Origin: Flavobacterium sp.
GTDB lineage: Bacteria; Bacteroidota; Bacteroidia; Flavobacteriales; Flavobacteriaceae
Length of the DNA stretch: 64,000 nucleotides
Assembly: GCA_020403245.1 (NCBI GenBank)
Contig: JADBYA010000012.1
Location: 62,001-126,000 of the forward strand
Direction: 5' to 3'
The notes beneath the pieces are model-generated. The model searched no databases. It had not been told where the DNA came from and worked only from the letters and a program-made list of their open reading frames with translations. Every line of letters begins with the position of its first letter. The first letter of the stretch is position 1. Below, one piece after another: positions 27,377 through 36,775 of the stretch. The translations under genes were made by a program, and so were the position numbers.

Positions 27377-29752
27377 ATGAATACATCACAATGTTTCCAT
27401 TGTGGTAACGAAATCGTACTTAAAGACGAAATTTTTTTTGATGATAAAAGTTTTTGTTGTAATGGTTGTAAAACTGTGTATGAAATTTTTAGTCAGAATG
27501 ATTTATCGTGTTATTACGATTTTCAGTCCGCACCTGGCGCAACACCACAAGATATAAAGGGTAAATATGATTTTTTAGCCAATGAAAGTATTGTTTCAAA
27601 ACTACTCGAATTTCAGGAGAATACCACACATATTGTTTCACTTTATATTCCTCATATACATTGTAGTTCGTGTATTTGGATTTTGGAAAATCTGCAAAAG
27701 CTTCAAACAGGAATAAATAGTTCTCAAGTAAATTTCCCTGAAAAAAAAGTTCGTATTACTTACAATCCCGATAAAACCACATTGCAAGAAATTGTAGAAA
27801 TGCTCTGCTCTATAGGCTATGAACCATACATTACTCTAGACAATTTTGATGAAGGTAAAAAGAAAGTAGACCGTTCTTTAATCTATAAAATTGGAGTTGC
27901 ATTTTTTTGTTTTGGTAACATTATGTTATTATCGTTCCCCGAATATTTTGAAGTCAATGAATTTTGGATTGACCAATATCGAGATTTTTTTAGATGGTTG
28001 ATTTTTGCAATTTCTTTACCTGCGTTTCTTTATTCTGCTTCGGGCTATTATGTTGCCGCTTGGAAAAGCATCCAACAAGGCATGTTGAATATCGAAATCC
28101 CAATTGCACTTGGAATTGTGGTTATGTTTGTTCGTAGTACAGTTGATATCGTTTTCAATTATGGGCAAGGGTTTTTTGACAGCATGTGTGGCTTAATATT
28201 TTTTATGCTATTAGGCAAACTATTCCAGCAAAAGACCTATGATTTTCTATCGTTTGAACGCGATTATAAGTCCTATTTTCCTTTAGCCATTACTAAAATT
28301 TTGCCCGATGGAAAAGAAGAAGCGGTGCAAGTATATGACATTGAAAAAGGCGACCGATTACTAATCCGAAATCAGGAATTAATTCCTGTTGATGGTATTC
28401 TAATTTCTCAAAAAGCTTCCATTGACTATAGTTTCGTCACTGGTGAAGCCGTTCCTATTGCCAAAAAATCAGGCGATAAAATCTTTGCTGGCGGAAAACA
28501 AATAGGCAAAGTCATTGAGATGGAAGTACTGTTTTCGGTATCTCAAAGTTATTTGACCCAATTGTGGAGCAACGATGTTTTCCAGAAAAGAGTGGAGCAA
28601 AAACACAAATCCATTACCGATAAAATCAGTCGCTATTTTACTCCAGCGTTGCTTTTACTGTCAGTAGTGTCTTTTCTGTATTGGGTTTTTATTGATGTTG
28701 CTACAGCGTTTAATGTCTTTACCGCCATTCTTATCGTAGCTTGTCCTTGTGCTTTGGCATTAACAGCACCATTTACAATGGGTAACGTTTTGAGAATAAT
28801 GGGTAATCGAAAATTGTATCTAAAAAATGCTATTGCGATAGAGCAATTAGCCAAAGTGGATAGTATAGTATTTGATAAAACAGGCACCATTACAACCAAT
28901 AAAAAAACATCAATTACCTATGAAGGTGACTCATTAAATGTTTTTGAACTGCAATTATTAAATAATGCTTTGCGTGGTTCAAATCATCCATTAAGCAGAA
29001 GGTTGTATGATTTTATACCCGCTCAAGAAAAAATGGAACCGCTTCGTTTTGAGGAAATTATTGGAAAAGGAATACATGCCGAATTTAAAGAAGGTACCAT
29101 AAAATTAGGTTCTTCTCAGTTTTTGCAACACATGAGCGAAAACACACATAAGAAAACAAAAGTGCATGTTGAAATTAATGGTGTTTATAAAGGAAGTTAT
29201 GTTTTCAATAATCAATATAGAGAAGGATTGGAACAATTGTTTGAAAATTTGGTTAAAAATTATAATTTAATAGTATTATCAGGCGATAATGATGGAGAAC
29301 GCCAAATTTTAGAAAAAATGCTGCCTTCTCATACCACTTTAGTATTTAATCAAAAACCAGAGCAAAAATTAGAATTCATTAAAAAACTACAAGAAGAAGG
29401 TAAAAATGTAATGATGATTGGTGACGGATTAAACGATGCTGGTGCCTTGGCACAAAGTAACGTTGGGATTTCAATTTCCGAAAATGTAAATGTTTTTTCT
29501 CCAGCTTGCGATGGTATTTTGGATGCCAGTCAGTTTAAAAGAATAGATTTCTTTTTAGGTTATTCAAAAAATGCTATCCGTACCATTTATATGAGTTTTG
29601 GCTTGTCATTACTTTATAATGTGGTAGGATTAACCTATGCAGTGACAGGAAACTTGCTGCCAATTGTTGCCGCTATCATTATGCCGTTAAGCACTATTAC
29701 GATTGTGAGTTTTGTAACGATAATGAGTAATGTTTTTGCGAGGAAGAAATAG
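27377..29752 (+). CDS. ccoI: CcoI/FixI-type copper-translocating P1B ATPase
   Basis: The 791-residue ATPase pumps copper for assembly of cbb3 oxidase. In order: an N-terminal zinc-ribbon-like region with CFHCGNEI and CCNGCKTVYE typical of FixI-group enzymes; a heavy-metal-associated domain with HCSSCIW (near residue 95); six to eight membrane helices; the TGEAVP actuator loop; the metal-site CPCALALTAP; the phosphorylation site DKTGTITTNK; and GDGLNDAGALAQS. All catalytic parts are intact. It is normally followed by ccoS and ccoNO; here 13.8 kb of other genes intervene before ccoS. Confidence 0.95.
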   Translation: MNTSQCFHCGNEIVLKDEIFFDDKSFCCNGCKTVYEIFSQNDLSCYYDFQSAPGATPQDIKGKYDFLANESIVSKLLEFQENTTHIVSLYIPHIHCSSCIWILENLQKLQTGINSSQVNFPEKKVRITYNPDKTTLQEIVEMLCSIGYEPYITLDNFDEGKKKVDRSLIYKIGVAFFCFGNIMLLSFPEYFEVNEFWIDQYRDFFRWLIFAISLPAFLYSASGYYVAAWKSIQQGMLNIEIPIALGIVVMFVRSTVDIVFNYGQGFFDSMCGLIFFMLLGKLFQQKTYDFLSFERDYKSYFPLAITKILPDGKEEAVQVYDIEKGDRLLIRNQELIPVDGILISQKASIDYSFVTGEAVPIAKKSGDKIFAGGKQIGKVIEMEVLFSVSQSYLTQLWSNDVFQKRVEQKHKSITDKISRYFTPALLLLSVVSFLYWVFIDVATAFNVFTAILIVACPCALALTAPFTMGNVLRIMGNRKLYLKNAIAIEQLAKVDSIVFDKTGTITTNKKTSITYEGDSLNVFELQLLNNALRGSNHPLSRRLYDFIPAQEKMEPLRFEEIIGKGIHAEFKEGTIKLGSSQFLQHMSENTHKKTKVHVEINGVYKGSYVFNNQYREGLEQLFENLVKNYNLIVLSGDNDGERQILEKMLPSHTTLVFNQKPEQKLEFIKKLQEEGKNVMMIGDGLNDAGALAQSNVGISISENVNVFSPACDGILDASQFKRIDFFLGYSKNAIRTIYMSFGLSLLYNVVGLTYAVTGNLLPIVAAIIMPLSTITIVSFVTIMSNVFARKK

Positions 29753-30575
29753 TAGTATGAGATAATAAAAATTCACCACTAATTGATGTTTTTTTTGTAG
29801 TTGGTGGCGTGTCATCGCGGTTGTCTCTGCTAGCAATGATGAAGTCAACGTTTTTTCGAACCGTGTTGATGGTATTGATTATTTTGGTGTAGTAGCAATG
29901 AATTGAGTTAGGTCTGATTCCAGCAGTGCTGATGATTTTGCAATTCATTATGATTACATCAAACAAGCAATGCGATTGTTAGAAAAAAAAGAACAACGAT
30001 TAATAGTTTGTCTCTTTGAAATAAACCAAGAAAAGTCTAAATTTTTTATTGTAGAAGCTATAAAAAACCCCAATATCCTTTTTGAGTAAAGTATTAAAAG
30101 TTTGACTTTTTGTGATATACTTTTAAGTCGAGAATTATCAAAGAGCGAGTCAAAATCAAATTAAGATTTTGACTCGCAATAAGCTATATGAGTTTCGCAA
30201 GAATAGGCAAAGAAATCAAAATAGACATTTATCTTTGGTTTCAATTTCTGATACCTGTAATAGCGGAACTACTCAAACTCAAACTTCGAGGTTAAATTAA
30301 TTACTATGGCAAGTTCCTAATGAACGAAATGCGAAACTTTTTTGAGTATTGCATTTTCGATTAACTAAATGAATACGGAACAAGTTCCACCAGTTGAGAA
30401 AGAAACCTTTGTATGTTGGATATAAATGCCTACAGAAACTATCAATAGATTTTCCTAACTTTTTAAACAATGGCAATTCGACGGATTTAGACCTTGAAAG
30501 ACTTGAGTTATGAAGTTCTGAATGAATTGATAGCTTCACCTAAGGTTCTGTGAGAGGTTTATTTTCCTACTCAAC
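29753..30575. other. Gene-free stretch with ORF fragments and a hairpin
   Basis: No intact gene is seen in these 823 bases. They hold a plus-strand open stretch of 61 codons at 29907-30089 (ending IKNPNILFE) preceded by in-frame and frameshifted coding-like sequence, a perfect hairpin at 30145-30177, and a 35-residue plus-strand ORF at 30188-30295 that begins MSFARIGKEIKIDIY. The whole looks like decayed genes at the left junction of the accessory island. Minus-strand frames here are judged spurious. Confidence 0.5.
30145..30177. terminator. Perfect 13 bp hairpin
   Basis: GCGAGTCAAAATC (30145-30157) and GATTTTGACTCGC (30165-30177) are perfect complements around a seven-base loop. There is no adjacent T-run, so it may be a terminator for decayed plus-strand sequence or part of a mobile element. 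Confidence 0.55.
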
Positions 30576-32237
30576 TTACTTTTTTAATGGAATTCTGTAT
30601 GGCCCAATAACAGAGTTAAATAACAAATCACCATTTTCTAGTAACTGAAGTATGGCATAAGCTCCATTTCCTCGATTGGTTTGACCAAATTCAACTTTTG
30701 TTCTGTTTTTTCCTGTATTCCAGTCTAAACCTGTAATTTCCCAACCTCTTTCTTTAGTATAACCATTGACTAATACCATATTTGAAGCACTTGTAACCAA
30801 TGGTACCATACTAGTTGAAACAACGTCATTTCTAGTCCATACGGAGAAAAATTCATTTTTTTTAGGATTCCATTCTACTCGCTCCATACCTTTTGGACCA
30901 GCATGTAGCGGACCAACAGTCATTACATCAATGATTCTATCAGGGTGTCCTTCGTCAATAAGATTATTTACTAAAAATGCTCCCCAACCATTTACTACTA
31001 TAGTTTGTTCAGATTGAATCCAAGGTTTGTCTTGTGGTAATCCTGCTTTTATAGGAATAAAACCTGCAATTCTTTTCGATTTTGCTCCTTCTTTTTGTTT
31101 GTGTGAAGCAGGAATTCCCTCTCTCCAAAAAGCAACTAAATTCATTCTATTTTGACCGTCAGTAATCAAAACAAGTTTATCTTCATCATTACCAAATCCC
31201 ATAAGTGTTGGTGTAGAACCAGCACCTGTTCCTGCTTTAATTGCTGGAGGCCAATCTCCACCATTATATGGACTTATCCATGCACCATCTGATTCTTTAT
31301 CTGAAATTTCAGTACCTGTCCATACTAGTTTTCGCATCATTCCATCACCTTTTGGTGTTTTACTTCCTGTGGCAACATAAATGCCATTATTTTCATCAAC
31401 AGCCATAGAATTTGTGCACAATTCTGTGTCTTGGAAAGCATAAAATTTACCAGGACCTTTTAATTCTCTATCTAATACTGCTATTCCATTAACGGCTCCA
31501 ATTACTAAGTGACCATCATATGTCATGTTCATGCCCACCATGTTAATTCTTTTTACACCTGGAGCAACTTCGGCTGCAGGAATAAGAGAAGAAACATCAA
31601 ATCTGTACTTAACTTCAAGGCCTTTTTTAGGATTTTTTTTATCAATTAAACCAACAGCAGAAACTACAGTACCTGCATTTGCATAGACATAATCTTCTGA
31701 ACTTACTAACGCATAAACACCTGCTGGTAAAACTAATCCAGGATTAGGCCCTAAAATTCCTTTTAGATGTTTGGACGCAAAATCTAAGGAAGTGTAATTA
31801 ACATCTGAAATTGATTTCAATTGTTCAATAGTTAAACGTTTTGCACCTGGTAAGTCTAAGTCTGTAACCAAATTCCAACTATCACCCGTTTTGTCAATTA
31901 AAGCAATACGGTCAGTGGAAACAGACCACATATAATTTTTATTTACTGATGCGTAGGTTACATTATTTACAGGACCACCCCAGATGGGTTTCAGCTGATT
32001 TAAATCCGCTTTGTAATCTCCATCATTGATTTGGTAGGGAACACAGTTTGTTTGACCCGAGTTTACATGCGTTACCCCGTAAATACCTTGCGATAAATAA
32101 GGATTTTTTGATGGATAACTAATTGACATTTCCGATTGCATTGTTTCTTTTGAATCAATAGATTTTTTTTCCTCCTTGCAAGAGAAAAACATAAGAATTC
32201 CAATACTCATTACTGAAATTAATTTAAGATGTTTCAT
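30576..32237 (-). CDS. Large lipoprotein, predicted beta-propeller-like, unknown function
   Basis: The 553-residue product has a lipoprotein signal (SIGILMFFSC, lipidation Cys near 20) and a mature part rich in short beta-strand patterns such as NGIAVLDREL, NGIYVATGSK, DKLVLITDGQNRMNLVAF and GDLLFNSVIGPYRIPL, suggesting a propeller. No catalytic motif or named family was recognised. It is the last of three minus-strand envelope genes; the two upstream genes encode outer-membrane barrels, one SphA-like, so the set may handle a hydrophobic compound. That function is inference from neighbours only. Confidence 0.75.
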   Translation of the reverse strand: MKHLKLISVMSIGILMFFSCKEEKKSIDSKETMQSEMSISYPSKNPYLSQGIYGVTHVNSGQTNCVPYQINDGDYKADLNQLKPIWGGPVNNVTYASVNKNYMWSVSTDRIALIDKTGDSWNLVTDLDLPGAKRLTIEQLKSISDVNYTSLDFASKHLKGILGPNPGLVLPAGVYALVSSEDYVYANAGTVVSAVGLIDKKNPKKGLEVKYRFDVSSLIPAAEVAPGVKRINMVGMNMTYDGHLVIGAVNGIAVLDRELKGPGKFYAFQDTELCTNSMAVDENNGIYVATGSKTPKGDGMMRKLVWTGTEISDKESDGAWISPYNGGDWPPAIKAGTGAGSTPTLMGFGNDEDKLVLITDGQNRMNLVAFWREGIPASHKQKEGAKSKRIAGFIPIKAGLPQDKPWIQSEQTIVVNGWGAFLVNNLIDEGHPDRIIDVMTVGPLHAGPKGMERVEWNPKKNEFFSVWTRNDVVSTSMVPLVTSASNMVLVNGYTKERGWEITGLDWNTGKNRTKVEFGQTNRGNGAYAILQLLENGDLLFNSVIGPYRIPLKK

Positions 32238-32261
32238 GTTTTTTGTTTTTTATAGTTAAAA

Positions 32262-33218
32262 TTAGAATAATAAATAATTAATACCCATTTGAAAAGATGC
32301 ACCGCCAAATCTGTTTTTAATACCAAAATTGTTAGTGAATCTTGATAAAACACCAATCTTTCCTGGTATAAACCAGTAAGATCCATAAATGCCTAATCCG
32401 TATACTTGATCTTTATCCAAGACTGCTTTCTCGCCTTCGTCATTACCCCTTTGCCATGTTCCAAAGCCAAAAAAACCTAGCTCATGACCCATAGTAAAAT
32501 TATAACTTGCACCAAAATCAGAAGTAAGATGTGGTGATTCTTTAAAATCGGTGTCTTTTTGTTTATTGTTTATTTCATAAGTAAGCCCAGCGGTTAAACT
32601 TACCTTATCGATTGGTTTATATCTACCTATAACTCTTACATTATGTGACCAATAACCTAAACCAACATTATCAGTGCTATTTGCTTCGTATTTACCTACA
32701 GGCATCCAAATTCCATATGAAAACGTGGCAGAAAGTTTGTTTTTTTCCCAAGTAAGCCATAATGGTTGTAAATAAAAATCGCCTAATCCAAATGAGTTTA
32801 AATTTAATTCTTGACTGCCAACTAAAGACTGTTCTGTATAAAAATCTAAAGCAATATTGGCATTAGGATTATTTATCATGGGCAAAGCTAATACACCCCA
32901 GCGGGCGTTTAGAATTTTATTTTTACCAAAATAGCTAATCATTGGAATAATGGAGTGTGTTTTTACTTTTTGATCCAATTCAACAGAAAACGGTGGATTT
33001 TGACTGATTTCAATAACATCCGATTTTTTTCCTGAATTGTTGTAATAATTCATATTTGAATAAGAGTAGTACAAAGAAAAAACCCAACCAGAGGCTGATG
33101 GAATAAAATAATCGTTTGGGTTAAAACTACCGCCATTATAATGGCCTTGAGCATTTATATTTTTTGATATTATTAGTATCAAAAGGGCTATTATTATTTT
33201 TAAAAATCTTGTTTTCAT
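32262..33218 (-). CDS. SphA/phenol-degradation-type outer-membrane protein
   Basis: The 318-residue product has a signal peptide (about 1-23, ending NINAQ) and then GHYNGGSFNPNDYFIPSASGWV, which matches the start of the SphA / MetA-pathway phenol-degradation family of outer-membrane proteins. Alternating beta strands run to an aromatic C-terminus (GGASFQMGINYLLF). Family members are thought to help uptake of aromatic or other hydrophobic compounds. It is 24 bases upstream of the large lipoprotein gene and 7 bases downstream of another barrel gene. Confidence 0.78.
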   Translation of the reverse strand: MKTRFLKIIIALLILIISKNINAQGHYNGGSFNPNDYFIPSASGWVFSLYYSYSNMNYYNNSGKKSDVIEISQNPPFSVELDQKVKTHSIIPMISYFGKNKILNARWGVLALPMINNPNANIALDFYTEQSLVGSQELNLNSFGLGDFYLQPLWLTWEKNKLSATFSYGIWMPVGKYEANSTDNVGLGYWSHNVRVIGRYKPIDKVSLTAGLTYEINNKQKDTDFKESPHLTSDFGASYNFTMGHELGFFGFGTWQRGNDEGEKAVLDKDQVYGLGIYGSYWFIPGKIGVLSRFTNNFGIKNRFGGASFQMGINYLLF

Positions 33219-33225
33219 AATTTGC

Positions 33226-34023
33226 TTAGAAATTTTTATTGAACCCTATTTGATAAAGAATGCCTCTAGTATTTACTGTTGATTTTTTTGTGGGAATTTC
33301 CATTAGACCAATTAAATTAAATCCTGCACCTAAAGATTTTCCAATGATAGGTGATAGAATTAAATCAAAATTTTTATTTTTAAAATCAATTATAGTTCTA
33401 GGTTCAAAAACATAAAACATTCCGGTTTTCGTAAATTTTGCAATAAAAATTCGGTTAGTTAGAATTGATAAATCTGGATATAAATTATCTTTAGCTATAG
33501 CAAAAGTATATTGTGGTTGTACTGCTAAAAACAAACTGGTGTTTATGGTATAGGAGTAGGTAATTGCAGGGGTAGCTGTAAACATTTGATTTCCAAAACC
33601 CTGTTTTCCAAATGGTAAACTAAATTCTACGGACCCAGCCAATGAGTTCTTGCCATTTACATAGAAGGCATTTAAAATTGAAAATTTTACATCAGAAAAA
33701 GATGTTTCAAAGCCAGTTCCTGAAATGCCGTTGTGAAAGCTAATTACTTCTGGTTTAATGGAAAAACTCCAACGATTAACACCTAATACAACATTAAATT
33801 TATTACTGATTGAAGATGCGTTGTTTGCTTTATCAAAGTATAAAGTAGAAAAACCAACTCTTGAATTTACTCTTGTTGGATCTACACCCGATTCTGTTCT
33901 TAATTTCTCAATTGCTAAGGAATCTATTTGTGCAAATGTTTTATAACAAGGAAGAAAAAAAATCAATAAAAATAATATCTTAAGAAATTGAATAAAGGAT
34001 GGTTTGTATGAGTCAATTGTCAT
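33226..34023 (-). CDS. Predicted outer-membrane beta-barrel protein
   Basis: The 265-residue product has a signal peptide with a rather long N-region (cleavage after TFAQ near residue 32) and a barrel-type pattern (VGFSTLYFD, RWSFSIKPEVISF, GSVEFSLPFGKQ, FLAVQPQYTFAI) ending in ILYQIGFNKNF. It is probably the first gene of the three-gene cluster. No specific family was recognised; a loose relation to the SphA-like neighbour is possible. Confidence 0.72.
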   Translation of the reverse strand: MTIDSYKPSFIQFLKILFLLIFFLPCYKTFAQIDSLAIEKLRTESGVDPTRVNSRVGFSTLYFDKANNASSISNKFNVVLGVNRWSFSIKPEVISFHNGISGTGFETSFSDVKFSILNAFYVNGKNSLAGSVEFSLPFGKQGFGNQMFTATPAITYSYTINTSLFLAVQPQYTFAIAKDNLYPDLSILTNRIFIAKFTKTGMFYVFEPRTIIDFKNKNFDLILSPIIGKSLGAGFNLIGLMEIPTKKSTVNTRGILYQIGFNKNF

Positions 34024-34661
34024 ATTGGTTTGTTTTTATGTTTTTGTTTAAAATCAAATAAAATAATCCCAATTCTAAAATTAAGGAGGAAACTCCAATT
34101 AAAATCCCTGCATTTGAATGTTCTAGATCAATTATTAAAATATGTCAAATGACTTCAAAAAAAGCTATTTCAAAAATTACTGTAACAAAGTTAATCTTGT
34201 TTTTCTTGTGATACTCCCACAATGACTCAATTACTTCAAAGACAAATTAATTAAAATTGTTACAACAATAAAATCTTGTACTGAAGTGTTTTATAAGTTA
34301 TTTTTTAATTGTTGGGTTAAGGAAATTAATTATTTCTTTTTTTATAAAGATTATTCTTAAGTAATTAATAAAATTTTATAAAATTGAATATATCATCATC
34401 ATGGTTAATTGTATTATTAATGTTTTTACAATTATTTTAATGATTTTGTCTATATATTTTAGCAAAATTACCACTACTGTTTTACTTATATATGAAATTG
34501 GCAATTTCGGTGACCAAAACTATCTGCCACCACTGAGTCTAGCGGGCGGACAAAAACTTCATTAAACCACTGAATAGCCAATTTCTTGTAGGCGCAATTA
34601 TAGCCAGATACATTCATACGCTATTAATAAGTCTCTATATCATTTTATTATTCAAATTTAT
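34024..34661. other. Gene-free stretch upstream of the barrel cluster
   Basis: No ORF worth calling in 638 bases. The part near 34024-34250 should hold the promoter of the three-gene cluster and has a small TTGTG/CACAA hairpin at 34206-34222. Around 34490-34620 an inverted pair ATTGGC / GCCAAT brackets a GC-richer core with GAGTCTAGCGGGCGGAC, loosely like the CTCTAGC end of the recurrent element further right; it may be a relic of the same family. Confidence 0.4.
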
Positions 34662-35372
34662 TTAGTTCAATGCAATACCCACGATAAATCCTATCCAAGG
34701 TTTATTATTGTATATCCATATCTTTCGGTCTGGATTGAGAAGATAATCGTATCCTATAGCAAATCCAAAACTAGCTACGTTTGATTCTATAAAACCAGCA
34801 ATTCCTGTCTGAATTATCATTCCACTATATTCATCGGTTCTCTTATTCTGGGTCGTAAAGGGACTGATTAGTGTTGTACCTGGACCCGCAATAACCCCAA
34901 AGTCGTATCCAAAGTTACTAATTTTATGATAACTCTTGCCCAATGGATCTTTTTTACTCTTTAAATAGAAGTAGTCATACCTCCAGCCAACATATAAAGC
35001 CATGTTTAAGTCAGTTGTAAACTGTGCAGGTAACCCATAAACAGATGGGCGGTATTTTAAAATAATGGAAGTGATATCAACGTCTAGACTTTGCTTCTTA
35101 AAAACCATCAAGCTAAAAAAAGTACTATCTATTGTGTTTAAAGGGATAGTCAAAAATTGTTTTTTATCCGGTTGTCGTTTTATCTGATGATAAACATCTA
35201 TCTGTTCATTTGTAACATCTAAATAAACATTCTGGGTATTTTTATTTTCAGTTTTCAATTTGTAATATCCACTATTTAAACCATGAGTGGAAGCTTTCTC
35301 AAATGTATTGCAAGAAGTGAGAAGTCCAACAAGCCAGATTATAATAACAAAGTGTGTATTACTATTCCTCAT
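34662..35372 (-). CDS. Hypothetical lipoprotein with barrel-like C-terminal half
   Basis: The 236-residue product has a lipoprotein signal (IIWLVGLLTSCN, Cys near 21). The N-terminal half contains GYYKLKTENKNTQNVYLDVTNEQIDVY and the C-terminal half is Gly/aromatic-rich with strand-like segments ending KPWIGFIVGIALN. No family was recognised. Strand and codon use match its island neighbours. It could be cargo of the cassette array, but no flanking arms were found. Confidence 0.65.
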   Translation of the reverse strand: MRNSNTHFVIIIWLVGLLTSCNTFEKASTHGLNSGYYKLKTENKNTQNVYLDVTNEQIDVYHQIKRQPDKKQFLTIPLNTIDSTFFSLMVFKKQSLDVDITSIILKYRPSVYGLPAQFTTDLNMALYVGWRYDYFYLKSKKDPLGKSYHKISNFGYDFGVIAGPGTTLISPFTTQNKRTDEYSGMIIQTGIAGFIESNVASFGFAIGYDYLLNPDRKIWIYNNKPWIGFIVGIALN

Positions 35373-36118
35373 AAATAAATAAAAACAATTTAAAATAGTT
35401 CATTTGTCAAGTTCTCAAATAAATAATTCTTTTTCAAGATAAAGTGGTATTTCATTTTGTTAATTCCTGAAATAGGTTGACAATTTTTGTTGTCAAATTG
35501 TTTATCAAAAATAGTAAATTGTAATCAGAATATTCATAAGTTTATAAAAATTCTTTGGAGGATTTTTTCCAAATTTATAAATTGAGCTTTGATAAATTTT
35601 ATCATTTTTTTGATAAAATTCTTATAAATAAGAAAACTATATTTTTGTTTTTGTTTTCGTTCACAAAATATAAGATTGGTTTACTAATTGGATTACTTCA
35701 AATGAATTTAGTTTGCTTATCGCCATTCAAAATCTCTATTTTTTCGCATATTGATTGAAATGGCATTTTACTTGGTATTTGGGAAGTTTTATCTAACCAA
35801 TCAATAATTTACTTCTATACTGTCTTTGTCTAAACAGATAAAGGGTGTTTGATGTTCAATTTTTTCTTTTTTAAAAGTTTTGAAAAATAAAAGAAGGAAG
35901 GTATTTACTGATTACTTGGGTTAGTCGATAATATTCCATTTTCTAATAATTTCAATTGTATTAGAAACCTGCCCATACCCTAATAGATTTCGGCTATTTT
36001 TAGTTTCTTAATTTGTCCACTGAAATTTATTGATTTCTGTGCTTGAGATTGACTAAGAATCAAACCCAAGGATCAAGATTAATATAATTTTTTTATTTAC
36101 TCTTTCATTAATAATGCT
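35373..36118. other. Gene-free AT-rich stretch
   Basis: Nothing convincing was found in 746 bases. A plus-strand frame of 67 codons near 35555 is low-complexity and has no start context. An AT palindrome cluster GATAAATTTTATC sits near 35590. It is probably decayed sequence between island modules. Confidence 0.4.
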
Positions 36119-36155
36119 ACACTAACGTCACACTGTGAAAAAACTTCCACAATCC
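36119..36155. repeat. Isolated end of the recurrent array element
   Basis: Thirty-seven bases are identical to the left end of array element A (the region from 38331), including part of its flanking arm ACACTAA. The remainder of the element is absent and unrelated sequence follows. It marks a truncated fourth copy and shows that the array once reached further left. Confidence 0.8.
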
Positions 36156-36281
36156 TTTCCTGTCTTGTACGGGAATTAGAAAATCTTCAAAAAAGCTTGT
36201 AAAGTCCTTTAAATACTAAGATGTAATTTTTGGTTTGGATTCTCGATTGAATATTAAAGTCGTTTTTTGTACTCTCGGGCT

Positions 36282-36632
36282 ATGTTTATCCGAAAAAAAA
36301 AACACATCTGGGAGTATAATTATCCAAATCATTCAAAAAGATGATGGAGAGAACATAGTTTTTAAAACTATCGGTACCTCAACGGAATTTTAGAAATAGA
36401 TTTTTTGCTTCAAAAAGCAAGGAGCTAAATAGACTCCAAAAGTCAATTGATTTTTTTTTGTAAAAGATGGTGTGTATTTTGTAGCTAGCTTTGTTGATTA
36501 TATTGATACCTTGAAATTGGTTGGTAATTAGATTTTGTTGGGAAAATTTTTTGATGAGATTGGGGTAAATTCACTGCCTGACGTTTTTGGATTTGTCGAA
36601 GAAGCGGGTTTAGAAATTACCAAACTGTCAAC
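36282..36632 (+). pseudogene. IS1634-like transposase remnant
   Basis: Starting at the ATG at 36282 the frame reads MFIRKKK, shifts by one base in an A-run, then continues NTSGSIIIQIIQK and NIVFKTIGTS before a stop. Further on, in another frame, LLGKFFDEIGVNSLPD is seen. These match in style the N-terminal region of IS1634-type transposases. At least two frameshifts and several stops make it a decayed relic without visible ends. Confidence 0.6.
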
Positions 36633-36775
36633 CCAGCACTAAAGCCCAATTGGAAAACTGAACTTGAATTTAAGCACGTCATCCTGCATGATGCCAAACG
36701 TGTCATTTGCCTTCGCCTTTCTATTTCTGTCGTTTGTTTCATCTTTAATTCAGATTGAATTTGTATTGTGTTCGC

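Noticed and set aside
29697..29966. Minus-strand frame of 89 codons after ccoI
   Set aside because: It overlaps the end of ccoI and has no recognisable features; the plus strand here looks more coding-like.
30297..30539. Eighty-codon minus-strand frame
   Set aside because: Composition is Ser/Lys/His-rich without domain pattern, and nothing about its start or neighbours supports a gene.
30470..30575. Group II intron 3' end (GGTTCTGTGAGAGG wording)
   Set aside because: The preceding sequence does not fold into a 34-nt domain V and no reverse transcriptase remains are seen; similarity is too short.
35555..35758. Sixty-seven-codon plus-strand frame
   Set aside because: Low-complexity Phe/Ile/Lys-rich translation of AT-rich DNA.
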